Below are positions 1 through 8,687 of a DNA stretch of 29,448 nucleotides, in pieces. The notes below the pieces were generated by a model. That model had not been told where the DNA came from. It did not search any database and worked only from the letters and a program-made list of their open reading frames with translations. Position 1 is the first letter of the stretch. Every line of letters begins with the position of its first letter. Source of the stretch: Gammaproteobacteria bacterium RBG_16_57_12. GTDB taxonomy: Bacteria; Pseudomonadota; Gammaproteobacteria; RBG-16-57-12. The DNA lies in the NCBI GenBank assembly GCA_001801365.1, contig MGXL01000099.1:5713-35160 (forward strand), written 5' to 3'. The position numbers were made by a program, and so were the translations under genes.

Positions 1-1
1 G

Positions 2-262
2 GTCTCCGACATCAGCTTTGATCCCAAGACGTACCAGGCCGTGGTAACGCTGCGCATCGACGCCAGATATGACATCCTGCCCAAGGACACCTCGGCAAGC
101 ATCTTCACCTCCGGCTTGCTGGGTGAGCAATATGTCAGCCTGGAGCCCGGCGGCGAGGAGGATTATCTGAAGGGAGGGGACGAGATCAAGATCACGCAGT
201 CAGCCGTAATCATGGAGCAGCTCATCGGACAATTCCTGTTCAACAAGGCGGCGGAGGAATAA
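2..262 (+). CDS. mlaD: MlaD, periplasmic lipid-binding MCE protein (C-terminal part)
   Basis: Only the last 86 codons are inside the window; the reading frame is open from base 2. The visible part has the end of the MCE domain, with the conserved stretch around SIFTSGLLGEQYVSLEPGG, then GGDEIKITQSAVIMEQLIGQFLF. MlaD is anchored in the inner membrane, forms a hexameric ring with the MlaFEB ABC transporter and passes phospholipids between the membranes in the Mla pathway. The N-terminal membrane anchor lies outside the window. mlaC and mlaB follow downstream, so the identity is well supported. The next gene starts one base after the stop. Confidence 0.9.
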   Translation, partial: VSDISFDPKTYQAVVTLRIDARYDILPKDTSASIFTSGLLGEQYVSLEPGGEEDYLKGGDEIKITQSAVIMEQLIGQFLFNKAAEE

Positions 263-263
263 G

Positions 264-1625
264 GTGCGTAATCATTGTATCAAGGCCCTGTTGATCCTCT
301 CTTGCCTGCCGACGCCGGCGTACGCCGAAACCCTGAACCTGGATCAGGCCGTGCAGTTGGCCCTGACCGCCGACCAGCGCATCAAGGAGCGTGAGCATCT
401 GGTCGAGGCGGCGCGCTCCCTGTTGAGTGAGGTGACGGGCAACGAAGGTTTCACCGTGGATGCCAATGCCTTCGTGGCGTTGGCGCCGAGGGTCGACGGC
501 GGCTTCTATCGGGATAATCTGGTTACCTGTAATGGCGGCTGCGAACCCCGTTCCGATCTGTACGATATCGACGGGGTGGTGCCCTGGACCAACCTGTCGG
601 TGACCATCGTCAAGCCGCTCTACACCTTCGGTAAGATCGAGAACTATGCCGAAGCGGCACGCGGCAATATCGATATCAAGCAGGCCGATGTGACCCTGCA
701 GCGCGGCAATACCATCCTGGATGTGCACCGCGCCTATTACGGCTATCTGACGGCGCGGGAAACGCGCAAATTGCTGGCCGATGTCGAGCGGCGCATCGAC
801 AGCGCCCTGGAACTGGTGAATAAATGGCTGGCGGACGGCAGCGGCGATGTACGGATGTCCGACCGTTACGCCCTCGAGTCCGGGCTTGGCCTGGTGCGCA
901 GTTATCTGAGTCAGGCCGGGGCGGTGGAGCACATCGCGCTGGATGGTCTCAAGGTACTGACCGGCATCGGCATGGATAAGGAGCTGGAGGTGAGTGATAC
1001 CACCATCCGCCCGGTCGCGCTTCCGGAACAAGGACTGGCGGCCTTGCAGGAGCAGGCCCTCGCCAGGCGGCCGGAGATGATTCAGGTCGAGTCCGGTCTG
1101 CGCGCGCGCCGCTCTCTGGTGGCCGCCAGGGACGCGGAAGGCAAACCCAATATCTACGCCGGCATCGGGGCGCGGGCGGCCTATACCCCGGGCAGAGACA
1201 GCCTGGAAAATCCCCATGTGTTCGATATCTACAATCACGCCGGTTTGTCTCCGGTGCTGGGTATCAAGTGGGATTTCAACGGCGGGGTGAAGGATGCCAG
1301 GGTTGCGCAGGAGCAGGCGCAGCTGGAGGCCCTGCTGGCCACCGCCGCATTCGCCCGGCAGGGTATTCCCTACCAGGTATCGGAACAATATCTGAAGGTA
1401 CAGTCCAATTATGAGCGGACCCAGTCCCTGGAGGCGGGCAGCCGCGCGGGGCGGCGCTGGATGATCGGCACCTATGCCGATTTCGAGGCCGGACTGGAAA
1501 AGGCCGACAAGGTGATTACCGCCTTTCAGGGTTATGTGCTGGCGCATTCCGATTACCTGAAGACCGTTTATGATTACAATATGGATGTCGTGCGCCTGAA
1601 ATTTGTGACAGGAGAACTTCAATAA
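264..1625 (+). CDS. TolC-family outer-membrane channel protein in the mla operon
   Basis: 453 residues with two outer-membrane efflux protein (OEP) repeats, recognisable from the LNLDQAVQLAL start and the long alpha-helical segments around residues 120-220 and 250-450. The GTG start is preceded by GGAGG at the end of mlaD. The N-terminus is a signal peptide, probably cut after AYA at residues 19-21. Cys14 lies in a weak lipobox (ILSC), so a lipoprotein form cannot be excluded. TolC-family proteins form trimeric channels used by efflux pumps and type I secretion. No RND or MFP partner is visible here. The gene sits between mlaD and mlaC and its stop overlaps the mlaC start by one base, so it is co-transcribed with the lipid transport genes. 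The substrate is unknown. Confidence 0.85.
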   Translation: MRNHCIKALLILSCLPTPAYAETLNLDQAVQLALTADQRIKEREHLVEAARSLLSEVTGNEGFTVDANAFVALAPRVDGGFYRDNLVTCNGGCEPRSDLYDIDGVVPWTNLSVTIVKPLYTFGKIENYAEAARGNIDIKQADVTLQRGNTILDVHRAYYGYLTARETRKLLADVERRIDSALELVNKWLADGSGDVRMSDRYALESGLGLVRSYLSQAGAVEHIALDGLKVLTGIGMDKELEVSDTTIRPVALPEQGLAALQEQALARRPEMIQVESGLRARRSLVAARDAEGKPNIYAGIGARAAYTPGRDSLENPHVFDIYNHAGLSPVLGIKWDFNGGVKDARVAQEQAQLEALLATAAFARQGIPYQVSEQYLKVQSNYERTQSLEAGSRAGRRWMIGTYADFEAGLEKADKVITAFQGYVLAHSDYLKTVYDYNMDVVRLKFVTGELQ

Positions 1626-2239
1626 TGCGTTGGTTGATAACTGCGATAATCGTTCTGGCGACAGGACTTGCCAATGCCCAGGCGAGCATGGCGCCGGCGG
1701 CGCAGCAATTGGTGGAGGACACCGCCGGCAAAATCCAGGCACGCATGCATGAAGAAGATGCGCGCCTCAAGAATGACCCGGCCTACATCTATCGGCTGGT
1801 GGATGAGATCATCCTGCCGCATTTCGATTTCAAGCGCATGTCCGGCTGGGTGCTGGGGCGCAACTGGCGCACGGCGACGCCCGAGCAGCAGGAACGCTTT
1901 ACCCGGGAGTTCCGCACCCTGCTGGTGCGCACCTATTCCAAGGCATTGGTGGATAACCGCGATCGCAAGATCGTGTATGAGCCGCTGCGCGCCGATCCCA
2001 AGGCCACCGATGTGATTGTGCGCAGCGAAGTGGAACAGGAAGGCAGCTTTCCCATCGAGATCACCTACAGCTTGTACCTCAACGGCGAGGGCGCCTGGAA
2101 GGTGTACGATGTCAACATCGACGGCATCAGCCTGGTGGCCAACTACCGCACCAGTTTCACCAATGAGATCAAGCAGTCCGGCCTGGATAATCTGATCAAG
2201 AAACTCTCCGAGCGCAATCAGCAGGCAGCCAATGAGTGA
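1625..2239 (+). CDS. mlaC: MlaC, periplasmic phospholipid shuttle protein
   Basis: 204 residues, the usual MlaC (Ttg2D/tol_Tol_Ttg2 family) length, with a signal peptide at residues 1-19 ending LANAQA. Family features include the DEIILPHFDFKRMSGWVLGRNWR segment at about residues 60-82 and the DVNIDGISLVANYRTSF segment near the C-terminus. MlaC carries a single phospholipid across the periplasm between the outer-membrane MlaA-OmpC complex and MlaFEDB in the inner membrane. The start overlaps the preceding stop (TAATG) and the end overlaps mlaB by 8 bases, so translation is probably coupled. Confidence 0.93.
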   Translation: MRWLITAIIVLATGLANAQASMAPAAQQLVEDTAGKIQARMHEEDARLKNDPAYIYRLVDEIILPHFDFKRMSGWVLGRNWRTATPEQQERFTREFRTLLVRTYSKALVDNRDRKIVYEPLRADPKATDVIVRSEVEQEGSFPIEITYSLYLNGEGAWKVYDVNIDGISLVANYRTSFTNEIKQSGLDNLIKKLSERNQQAANE

Positions 2240-2534
2240 GCCCACGCTCACCCAACAACCGGACGGCAGTTATCTGCTGTCGGGAATCCTGAGTTTCGAC
2301 ACGGTCCCCCGGCTGCTGGCGCAGGGCAATGCCTTGTTCGCTCATGGCGAGGTGATTGTCGACCTCAAGGCGGTGGAGCGCAGCGACAGCGCCGGGCTGG
2401 CCTTATTGATCGAATGGTTGCGTATTGCGCGTCTGAAGCGGCAAGCCATGAAACTCCGCAATGTCCCGCCACAAATGCAGGCGATTGCCCGGGTCAGCGA
2501 TCTCGATACCCTGCTGCCGATCTCCGGGGAATAA
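2232..2534 (+). CDS. mlaB: MlaB, STAS-domain subunit of the Mla ABC transporter
   Basis: 100 residues making one STAS domain. The diagnostic segment is VDLKAVERSDSAGLALLIEW at about residues 44-63, with the Ser-containing loop typical of STAS proteins. MlaB binds the MlaF ATPase on the cytoplasmic side and is needed for assembly and activity of MlaFEDB. It starts inside the end of mlaC and its stop codon directly abuts the GTG start of the next ABC ATPase gene. A different anti-sigma-antagonist role is unlikely given the operon. Confidence 0.88.
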   Translation: MSEPTLTQQPDGSYLLSGILSFDTVPRLLAQGNALFAHGEVIVDLKAVERSDSAGLALLIEWLRIARLKRQAMKLRNVPPQMQAIARVSDLDTLLPISGE

Positions 2535-3464
2535 GTGACCTCCGCCGTCACCATCGCCGAGGTGCACAAGCACTATGGCGCGCTTTATGCCCTGCGCGGC
2601 ATCGACTTCGAGATTAAACAAGGTGAATTCTTTGGCCTGCTGGGACCCAATGGCGCCGGCAAGTCCACGCTGATCAACATCATGGCCGGCCTGACCTATG
2701 CCGATCGTGGGGCGGTCCGGATCAATGGTTTTGATGTGCGGCGCGACTACCGTCAGGCCCGCCGCGCCCTGGGCGTGGTGCCGCAGGAGCTGGTCTACGA
2801 TCCCTTTTTCGATGTGCGCGAAATGCTGCGCCTGCAATCGGGCTACTTTGGCTTCGGCCGGGAAAACCACGCCTGGATCGACGAATTGCTGGAGACGCTG
2901 AATCTGGGCGACAAGGCGGACGTCAACATGTATACCCTGTCGGGGGGCATGAAACGCCGGGTGCTGATCGCCCAGGCCATGGTGCACAAACCGCCGGTGC
3001 TGGTGCTGGATGAGCCGACCGCGGGGGTGGATGTGGAATTGCGCCAGATCCTGTGGCGGTTTGCCAGGCGCCTGCATCAGGACGGCCACACCATCGTCCT
3101 GACCACCCACTACCTGGAAGAGGCCGAACAATTGTGCGAGCGCATCGCCATACTCGATCAGGGTTCGATCTGCGCGCTGGATACCAAGCAGGCCCTGTTG
3201 TCGCGCAGTCCCTATCGCCGGGTCAGACTGACCCTGGCCGATGCGGCGATCGAGCTGCCGGAAAGTATTTTGCGCCTGGTGGAAGAGCGCGAAGCGCAGT
3301 CCATCACCCTGCGCCTGCACCGGTTGGATGACCAGTTGGGCGCGGTGCTGGAGGCAATGCACCAGTGCGGCGGCCGGCTGCTGGATGTGCATACCGTGGA
3401 GCCGGGACTGGAAGAGGTGTTCATGGAGCTGACCTGCCGCAAGCGTGGAGAGGTGGGCTGTTGA
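2535..3464 (+). CDS. ABC exporter ATPase, YadG family
   Basis: 309 residues with Walker A GPNGAGKST (37-45), an ABC signature LSGGMKRR, Walker B LVLDEPTAGVD and an H-loop in TTHYLEEAEQ. It resembles YadG/CcmA-type ABC-2 ATPases. It would power the membrane permease encoded at 5613-6380, which is normally the next gene. Here about 2.1 kb of accessory sequence lies between the two. The GTG start follows the mlaB stop without a gap. The exported substrate is unknown; the link with mla and envelope genes suggests an envelope role but does not prove it. The C-terminus (GEVGC) looks complete. Confidence 0.9.
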   Translation: MTSAVTIAEVHKHYGALYALRGIDFEIKQGEFFGLLGPNGAGKSTLINIMAGLTYADRGAVRINGFDVRRDYRQARRALGVVPQELVYDPFFDVREMLRLQSGYFGFGRENHAWIDELLETLNLGDKADVNMYTLSGGMKRRVLIAQAMVHKPPVLVLDEPTAGVDVELRQILWRFARRLHQDGHTIVLTTHYLEEAEQLCERIAILDQGSICALDTKQALLSRSPYRRVRLTLADAAIELPESILRLVEEREAQSITLRLHRLDDQLGAVLEAMHQCGGRLLDVHTVEPGLEEVFMELTCRKRGEVGC

Positions 3465-3547
3465 CGGGCTGTTGAATAACGCGCTCAGGGGCGTAGCGCG
3501 ATGCTCACCCCTCGAGCCGGTGTGGACTACCATAAACAATCTGGCCG

Positions 3548-3658
3548 CTGGACTTTACCGAGTTTGTGGATGTATTCCTGATGCAACAGGACCTTGCCCA
3601 AAAGGTGCAAACCGGGTTCAATAAAATGATCGACCAAATTGCCACTGGAAAGGTCTGA
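3548..3658 (+). pseudogene. C-terminal remnant of an unidentified gene
   Basis: A 36-codon open stretch that begins after an in-frame TAA (3533-3535) and ends with TGA five bases before the next ATG. It reads DFTEFVDVFLMQQDLAQK followed by VQTGFNKMIDQIATGKV. The composition looks like a genuine amphipathic C-terminal helix rather than random frame. The tight spacing to the ATPase gene suggests that it is the 3' end of an upstream operon partner whose 5' part was lost. I do not recognise the family. The region before it (3465-3547) holds an imperfect hairpin (GCTCAGGGG paired with CCCCTCGAGC) and a second copy of GGGCTGTTGA (3455-3464 and 3466-3475). Confidence 0.35.
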
Positions 3659-3663
3659 CAGAC

Positions 3664-5136
3664 ATGCCCGCGACACGACTCAGAATATTCATCAGCAGTG
3701 TGCAAACGGAGTTTGCACAACAGCGGCTGGACCTGAAGGCATTTCTGCTGGGGGATGCCGTGTTGCGCCGTTTCGTGGCCGAGGTGTTTTTGTTTGAGGA
3801 ACTCCCCGCAAAGGATCGGCGCGCCGACCATGTCTATCTGGAAGAAGTCGAACGCTGCGACATCTACCTCGGTATCTTCGGCTATGAGTATGGCTTTGAG
3901 GACAAGAAGGGCATCTCCCCCACGGAGCACGAATATAATCATGCCACCCAACATGGCAAAATCCGTCTTGTGTACGTGTGGGGCTCAGAAGAGGAACGTC
4001 GCGCGCCGAAAATGCGCAGACTGGTCGTCAAGGCCAGCGGTGAATTGATCCGCCGCCGTATCGAAGACGCCAAGGCCCTGACCGCCGAGGTGTACGCCAG
4101 CCTCGTGGATTATCTCGACGAGATCGGCGCCCTGCGTGTTCCGCCTTTCGATACCACGGCCTGCGACAAGGCCACCCTGAAAGACCTGTCCCGCAAACGC
4201 ATCGACTGGTTCCTGGAAACCGCCCGCCGCGAGCGTGGCTTTCCGCTCAAGGCTAACACCGACTCCAAGGTACTGCTGACCCATCTCAACCTGCTTGACG
4301 ACGGTAAGCCCACCAACGCCGCCATGCTGTTGTTCGGCGCCAATCCGCAACGCTTCCACCGCACCGCCGAAACCAAGTGTATACACTGTCACGGCACGCA
4401 ATACCGCCGTCCCTTTGCCTCGCAACAAATCTATTCCGGCGACCTCTTCGAGCAGGCAAATCAGGCGCGCGATTTTGTGCTGGCGAAAATCAATCGTGCC
4501 GTCGGCACCCGCGCCACCAGCATCACCGCGCCGGCCACTTACGAACTGCCGCCCGACGCAGTGGGCGAGGCCATCGTCAACGCCATCGCGCACCGGGATT
4601 ACCACAGCAACGCCTCGGTCGAAGTCCGGCTGTTCGCCGATCGACTGGAAGTCTGGAATCCCGGTACGCTGCCCGGCACCTTGACGCTGGATAACCTGCG
4701 TGAAGCGCATCCTTCGGTGCCCAATAACCCGCTGATTGCCGAGTCGCTTTACCTCGCCCGCTACATCGAAAAGGCCGGGTCGGGCACCCTGCGCATAATC
4801 GAACTTTGCCAGGAAGCGGGACTGCCCGAACCGAGCTACGAACTACGCGCTGGCAGCTTTGTCATCACCCTGTGGCGTGACTGGCTGACCGCCGAAGTGC
4901 TGGCCAGGTTCCAGATCAATGACCGCCAACTGCAAGCAATTGCCTATGTCAAAGCGCGAGGCCAAATCACTAATCGGGAGTTCCGCGAGGCAACGGGGGT
5001 GATTGCCAGAACTGCCTCGCGCGACTTGGAAGACCTGGCCCATAAAGGCGTACTTGTAAAAGTCGGGGCCACGGGCCGCGGCACCTATTATGTTCTGGCG
5101 CACAAACCGGACATAATCCGGACAAACAGGACATAG
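3664..5136 (+). CDS. DUF4062 / HATPase_c_4 ATP-binding protein with C-terminal winged helix
   Basis: 490 residues. Residues 6-100 match DUF4062 (RIFISSVQTEF; FLFEELPA; YLEEVERCDIYLGIFGYEYG; SPTEHEYNHA). Residues about 200-300 resemble the segment that follows AlbA_2-type domains. Residues 294-395 form a GHKL-like ATP-binding module of the HATPase_c_4 type, with EAIVNAIAHRDY (302-313), DRLEVWNPGTLPG (326-338), NNPLIAESL and YIEKAGSGTLRI. The motif normally written RNP is NNP here. Residues 418-478 look like a winged helix. Such proteins are annotated as transcriptional regulators or RecG-like and are often found beside restriction or other defence genes; no function is proven. It lies in an inserted patch next to a truncated methyltransferase start, so a defence-associated role is an inference. 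Confidence 0.82.
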   Translation: MPATRLRIFISSVQTEFAQQRLDLKAFLLGDAVLRRFVAEVFLFEELPAKDRRADHVYLEEVERCDIYLGIFGYEYGFEDKKGISPTEHEYNHATQHGKIRLVYVWGSEEERRAPKMRRLVVKASGELIRRRIEDAKALTAEVYASLVDYLDEIGALRVPPFDTTACDKATLKDLSRKRIDWFLETARRERGFPLKANTDSKVLLTHLNLLDDGKPTNAAMLLFGANPQRFHRTAETKCIHCHGTQYRRPFASQQIYSGDLFEQANQARDFVLAKINRAVGTRATSITAPATYELPPDAVGEAIVNAIAHRDYHSNASVEVRLFADRLEVWNPGTLPGTLTLDNLREAHPSVPNNPLIAESLYLARYIEKAGSGTLRIIELCQEAGLPEPSYELRAGSFVITLWRDWLTAEVLARFQINDRQLQAIAYVKARGQITNREFREATGVIARTASRDLEDLAHKGVLVKVGATGRGTYYVLAHKPDIIRTNRT

Positions 5137-5356
5137 GGCCGGTATGGCTAAAGCCGACATAAACCGGACAAACAGGACATGCAAAGGGGGGCGCAAAGGG
5201 GGGCATGAACCGGGTCGAAAGGCTCATGAAAGGGCCAGGATGGAAAGGGCTCACAAAAGGCTCAAACGACTCATTCCGACGCAGGGAACGCGCCGTGAGT
5301 CCATCGAATGCATCGGGAAGTCGCCAATTGAGGCATTTATGGGACAAATGGGACAT
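5118..5356 (+). repeat. Short repeats of the form GGACAAA..GGACAT
   Basis: The 17-base word CCGGACAAACAGGACAT occurs exactly at 5118-5134 (overlapping the last codons of the ATPase gene) and at 5164-5180. A variant, TGGGACAAATGGGACAT, is at 5340-5356 with four differences. A shorter ACCGGACAT precedes the first copy at 5106-5114. The stretch between the copies has no convincing gene: it is purine-rich, with repeated AAAGGGGGG and AAAGGCTCA-like words. The repeats lie between the ATPase gene and the methyltransferase remnant and may be a regulator binding array or a slippage-grown minisatellite. Confidence 0.6.
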
Positions 5357-5395
5357 GGCGGGCACAATGAAACACGGGAACGAAGAGGTATAAGC

Positions 5396-5623
5396 ATGGC
5401 CAAGAAACCCACATTCAAACTCAGCGTCGAAACCCTCAAGCACGGCGACGTCAGCCGCAAGAACATCCCCGCCGCCGAGAGAGGGGCCGGGGGTGTGGGA
5501 GCCGGGAGAAAGGGTGATTTTGAGCGAATCGGCCTCTTCGCCACGACTTTCGCTCCAGGCCGGCGCCACGGCGTTTCGAATCCCCCGGCACCCCCGGACC
5601 CCTTGGTGAACTATGCGGGCTAA
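5396..5623 (+). pseudogene. Truncated N-terminus of a DNA methyltransferase (type III Mod-like), fused to unrelated sequence
   Basis: The ATG has a good ribosome binding site (AGAGG at 5384-5388). Residues 1-28, starting MAKKPTFKLSVETL and ending RKNIPAAE, resemble the N-termini of site-specific DNA methyltransferases of type III restriction systems, which often start MAKK and carry a K-R-x-N-I-P-T/A-A/T-E motif. From about codon 29 the frame runs into a REP-like repeat and loses all similarity. It stays open to TAA at 5621-5623 and overlaps the permease start by 11 bases. No catalytic DPPY-type motif remains, so it is not functional as a methyltransferase. Family assignment rests on recall of this N-terminal motif and should be treated as likely, not certain. 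Confidence 0.5.
5475..5517 (-). repeat. REP-like repeat fragment
   Basis: On the minus strand this stretch reads CTCCCGGCTCCCACACCCCC then GGCCCCTCTCTCGGC and would translate as PHPRPLSRR. That string is the familiar by-product of dispersed GC-rich extragenic repeats in many proteobacteria. It starts exactly where the methyltransferase similarity stops, so it marks the breakpoint of the deletion or insertion. Copies elsewhere in the genome cannot be checked from this window. Confidence 0.45.
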
Positions 5624-6380
5624 CACCATCGGTTTCTACACCCTGTTCACCAAGGAGGTCTGGCGCTTTTTGAAAGTCATCACCCAGACCATTCTGACCC
5701 CGGCGGTGACGACACTGCTCTATCTGGTGGTGTTCGCCCAAATCCTGGAAGGAAGGGTGGAGGTCTATGAGGGCATTTCCTATGCCGCCTTCCTGGTGCC
5801 CGGTCTGGTGATCATGGCCATGATCCAGAATGCCTTTGCCAACAGCTCCTCGAGCCTCATCCAGTCGAAAATGAACGGCAATCTGGTGTTCGTGCTGCTG
5901 GCGCCGATCTCGGTGTGGGAATTCTATCTGGCCTTTGTGCTGGCCACCGTGGTGCGCGGCCTGCTGGTGGGCGCGGTGGTCTATGTGGCGGCGCTGTGGT
6001 TCGTGACCCTGCCGATCCATCATCCGGCTCTGGTGCTGCTGTTCGCCGTGGTGGGGAGCGCCATTCTGGGAGCTTTGGGGGTGATCGCCGGTATCTGGGC
6101 CTCCAAATATGATCAATTGGCGGCCTTCCAGAATTTCATTGTCCTGCCTCTGTCGTTTTTGAGCGGGGTGTTTTACTCCGTGCACACCCTGCCGCCCTTC
6201 TGGCAGCAGGCCACTTTCTGGAATCCGTTTTTTTACATGATCGACGGGTTTCGCCATGGCGTGATAGGTGTGTCCGATGTGGACCCCTGGAAAAGTCTGC
6301 TGGTGTGCCTGCTGTTTCTGGCGGTCGTCAGCGCCGTCTGTCTGGTCATGCTGAAAAAGGGTTACAAAATTCGCGGATAG
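5613..6380 (+). CDS. ABC-2 type exporter permease, YadH family
   Basis: 255 residues, close to the ~256 residues of E. coli YadH, with about six hydrophobic segments (near residues 22-45, 55-75, 105-135, 135-160, 168-190 and 225-247) and the ABC-2 signature region SFLSGVFYSVHTLPPFWQ..FWNPFFYMIDGFRHG. It is the membrane partner of the ATPase at 2535-3464. The start has no clear Shine-Dalgarno sequence (CCCCTTGGTGAACT before ATG), and a short open frame from 5396 overlaps it by 11 bases, so translation may now depend on coupling to that remnant. The protein itself looks intact. Confidence 0.9.
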   Translation: MRANTIGFYTLFTKEVWRFLKVITQTILTPAVTTLLYLVVFAQILEGRVEVYEGISYAAFLVPGLVIMAMIQNAFANSSSSLIQSKMNGNLVFVLLAPISVWEFYLAFVLATVVRGLLVGAVVYVAALWFVTLPIHHPALVLLFAVVGSAILGALGVIAGIWASKYDQLAAFQNFIVLPLSFLSGVFYSVHTLPPFWQQATFWNPFFYMIDGFRHGVIGVSDVDPWKSLLVCLLFLAVVSAVCLVMLKKGYKIRG

Positions 6381-6419
6381 CGGGTATTCTTTGCCGTAAT
6401 TTAAACAGGAACACGAGCC

Positions 6420-7969
<1,550 letters not shown>

Positions 7970-8023
7970 GCCGAACAGAGTAAGATAAACATCTCAACCG
8001 CCCTAACCGTTACCCAAGGCATT

Positions 8024-8668
8024 ATGAGCGCGACATTGACCATCGCCCTTTCCAAGGGGCGCATCTTCAAGGAGACCCTGCCGTTGCTGGCGCATGCCGG
8101 CATCGTGCCCGCCGAAGATCCCGAAACCAGCCGCAAGCTGATCCTGGCCACCAATCATCCCGATATCCGCCTGGTGATCGTGCGCGCCGCCGATGTGCCT
8201 ACCTATGTGCAGTATGCCGGCGCCGACCTCGGCGTGACCGGCAAGGATGTGCTGATGGAGCACGGCGGTGAAGGGCTCTATGAACCGCTGGATCTGCGTA
8301 TTGCCTGCTGCCGGCTGATGGTCGCCGGCCCCGCCGGCCAACCCGAGCCCGCCGGACGCCTGCGCATCGCCACAAAATACGTGACGACGACACACCGTTA
8401 CTATGCCGCCCGGGGCAGGCAGGTGGAAATCATCAAGCTCTACGGCTCCATGGAACTGGCGCCGCTGGTGGGCATGGCCGACCGCATCGTGGACGTGGTC
8501 GATACCGGCGGCACCCTGCGCGCCAACGGCCTGGAACCGCTGGAGCATATCGCCGATATCAGCTCGCGGCTGGTGGTGAACAGGGCGGCCATGAAAATGA
8601 AATCCGCGCAGGTGAAGGGGCTGATCCAGCGCCTGGAGCAGGCGGTGGCCTCCAGGGGCAAGGTCTGA
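8024..8668 (+). CDS. hisG: ATP phosphoribosyltransferase catalytic subunit, short form HisG
   Basis: 214 residues. It catalyses the first step of histidine synthesis, joining ATP and PRPP. The family start [15 protein letters not shown], the [12 protein letters not shown] segment and the PRPP-binding loop [18 protein letters not shown] stretch ([15 protein letters not shown]) are present. The C-terminal regulatory ACT-like domain of the ~300-residue long form is missing, so this is HisG-S, which needs the HisRS-like regulatory subunit HisZ. No hisZ is in the window. It follows murA after 54 bases, too short for a histidine leader attenuator. Confidence 0.95.
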   Translation: MSATLTIALSKGRIFKETLPLLAHAGIVPAEDPETSRKLILATNHPDIRLVIVRAADVPTYVQYAGADLGVTGKDVLMEHGGEGLYEPLDLRIACCRLMVAGPAGQPEPAGRLRIATKYVTTTHRYYAARGRQVEIIKLYGSMELAPLVGMADRIVDVVDTGGTLRANGLEPLEHIADISSRLVVNRAAMKMKSAQVKGLIQRLEQAVASRGKV

Positions 8669-8687
8669 GCGGCGACGGGATGAGCTC

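Noticed and set aside
240..1742. Long antisense open frame opposite the TolC-family gene
   Set aside because: GC-rich third positions open the opposite strand; the predicted protein is rich in Gln, His, Gly and Arg and resembles no family, while the plus-strand frame has clear domain features.
3455..3475. GGGCTGTTGA repeated as a possible target-site duplication of the insert
   Set aside because: The two copies are adjacent with one base between, not on opposite sides of the insert, so they do not flank it; a tandem slip is simpler.
5144..5623. A 159-codon plus-strand frame covering the repeat region
   Set aside because: The upstream part reads through purine-rich repeats without any domain-like pattern; only the internal ATG at 5396 has a ribosome site and a recognisable start, so that part alone was reported.
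7970..8023. Histidine leader peptide or attenuator before hisG
   Set aside because: The gap is only 54 bases, has no run of His codons and no terminator hairpin.
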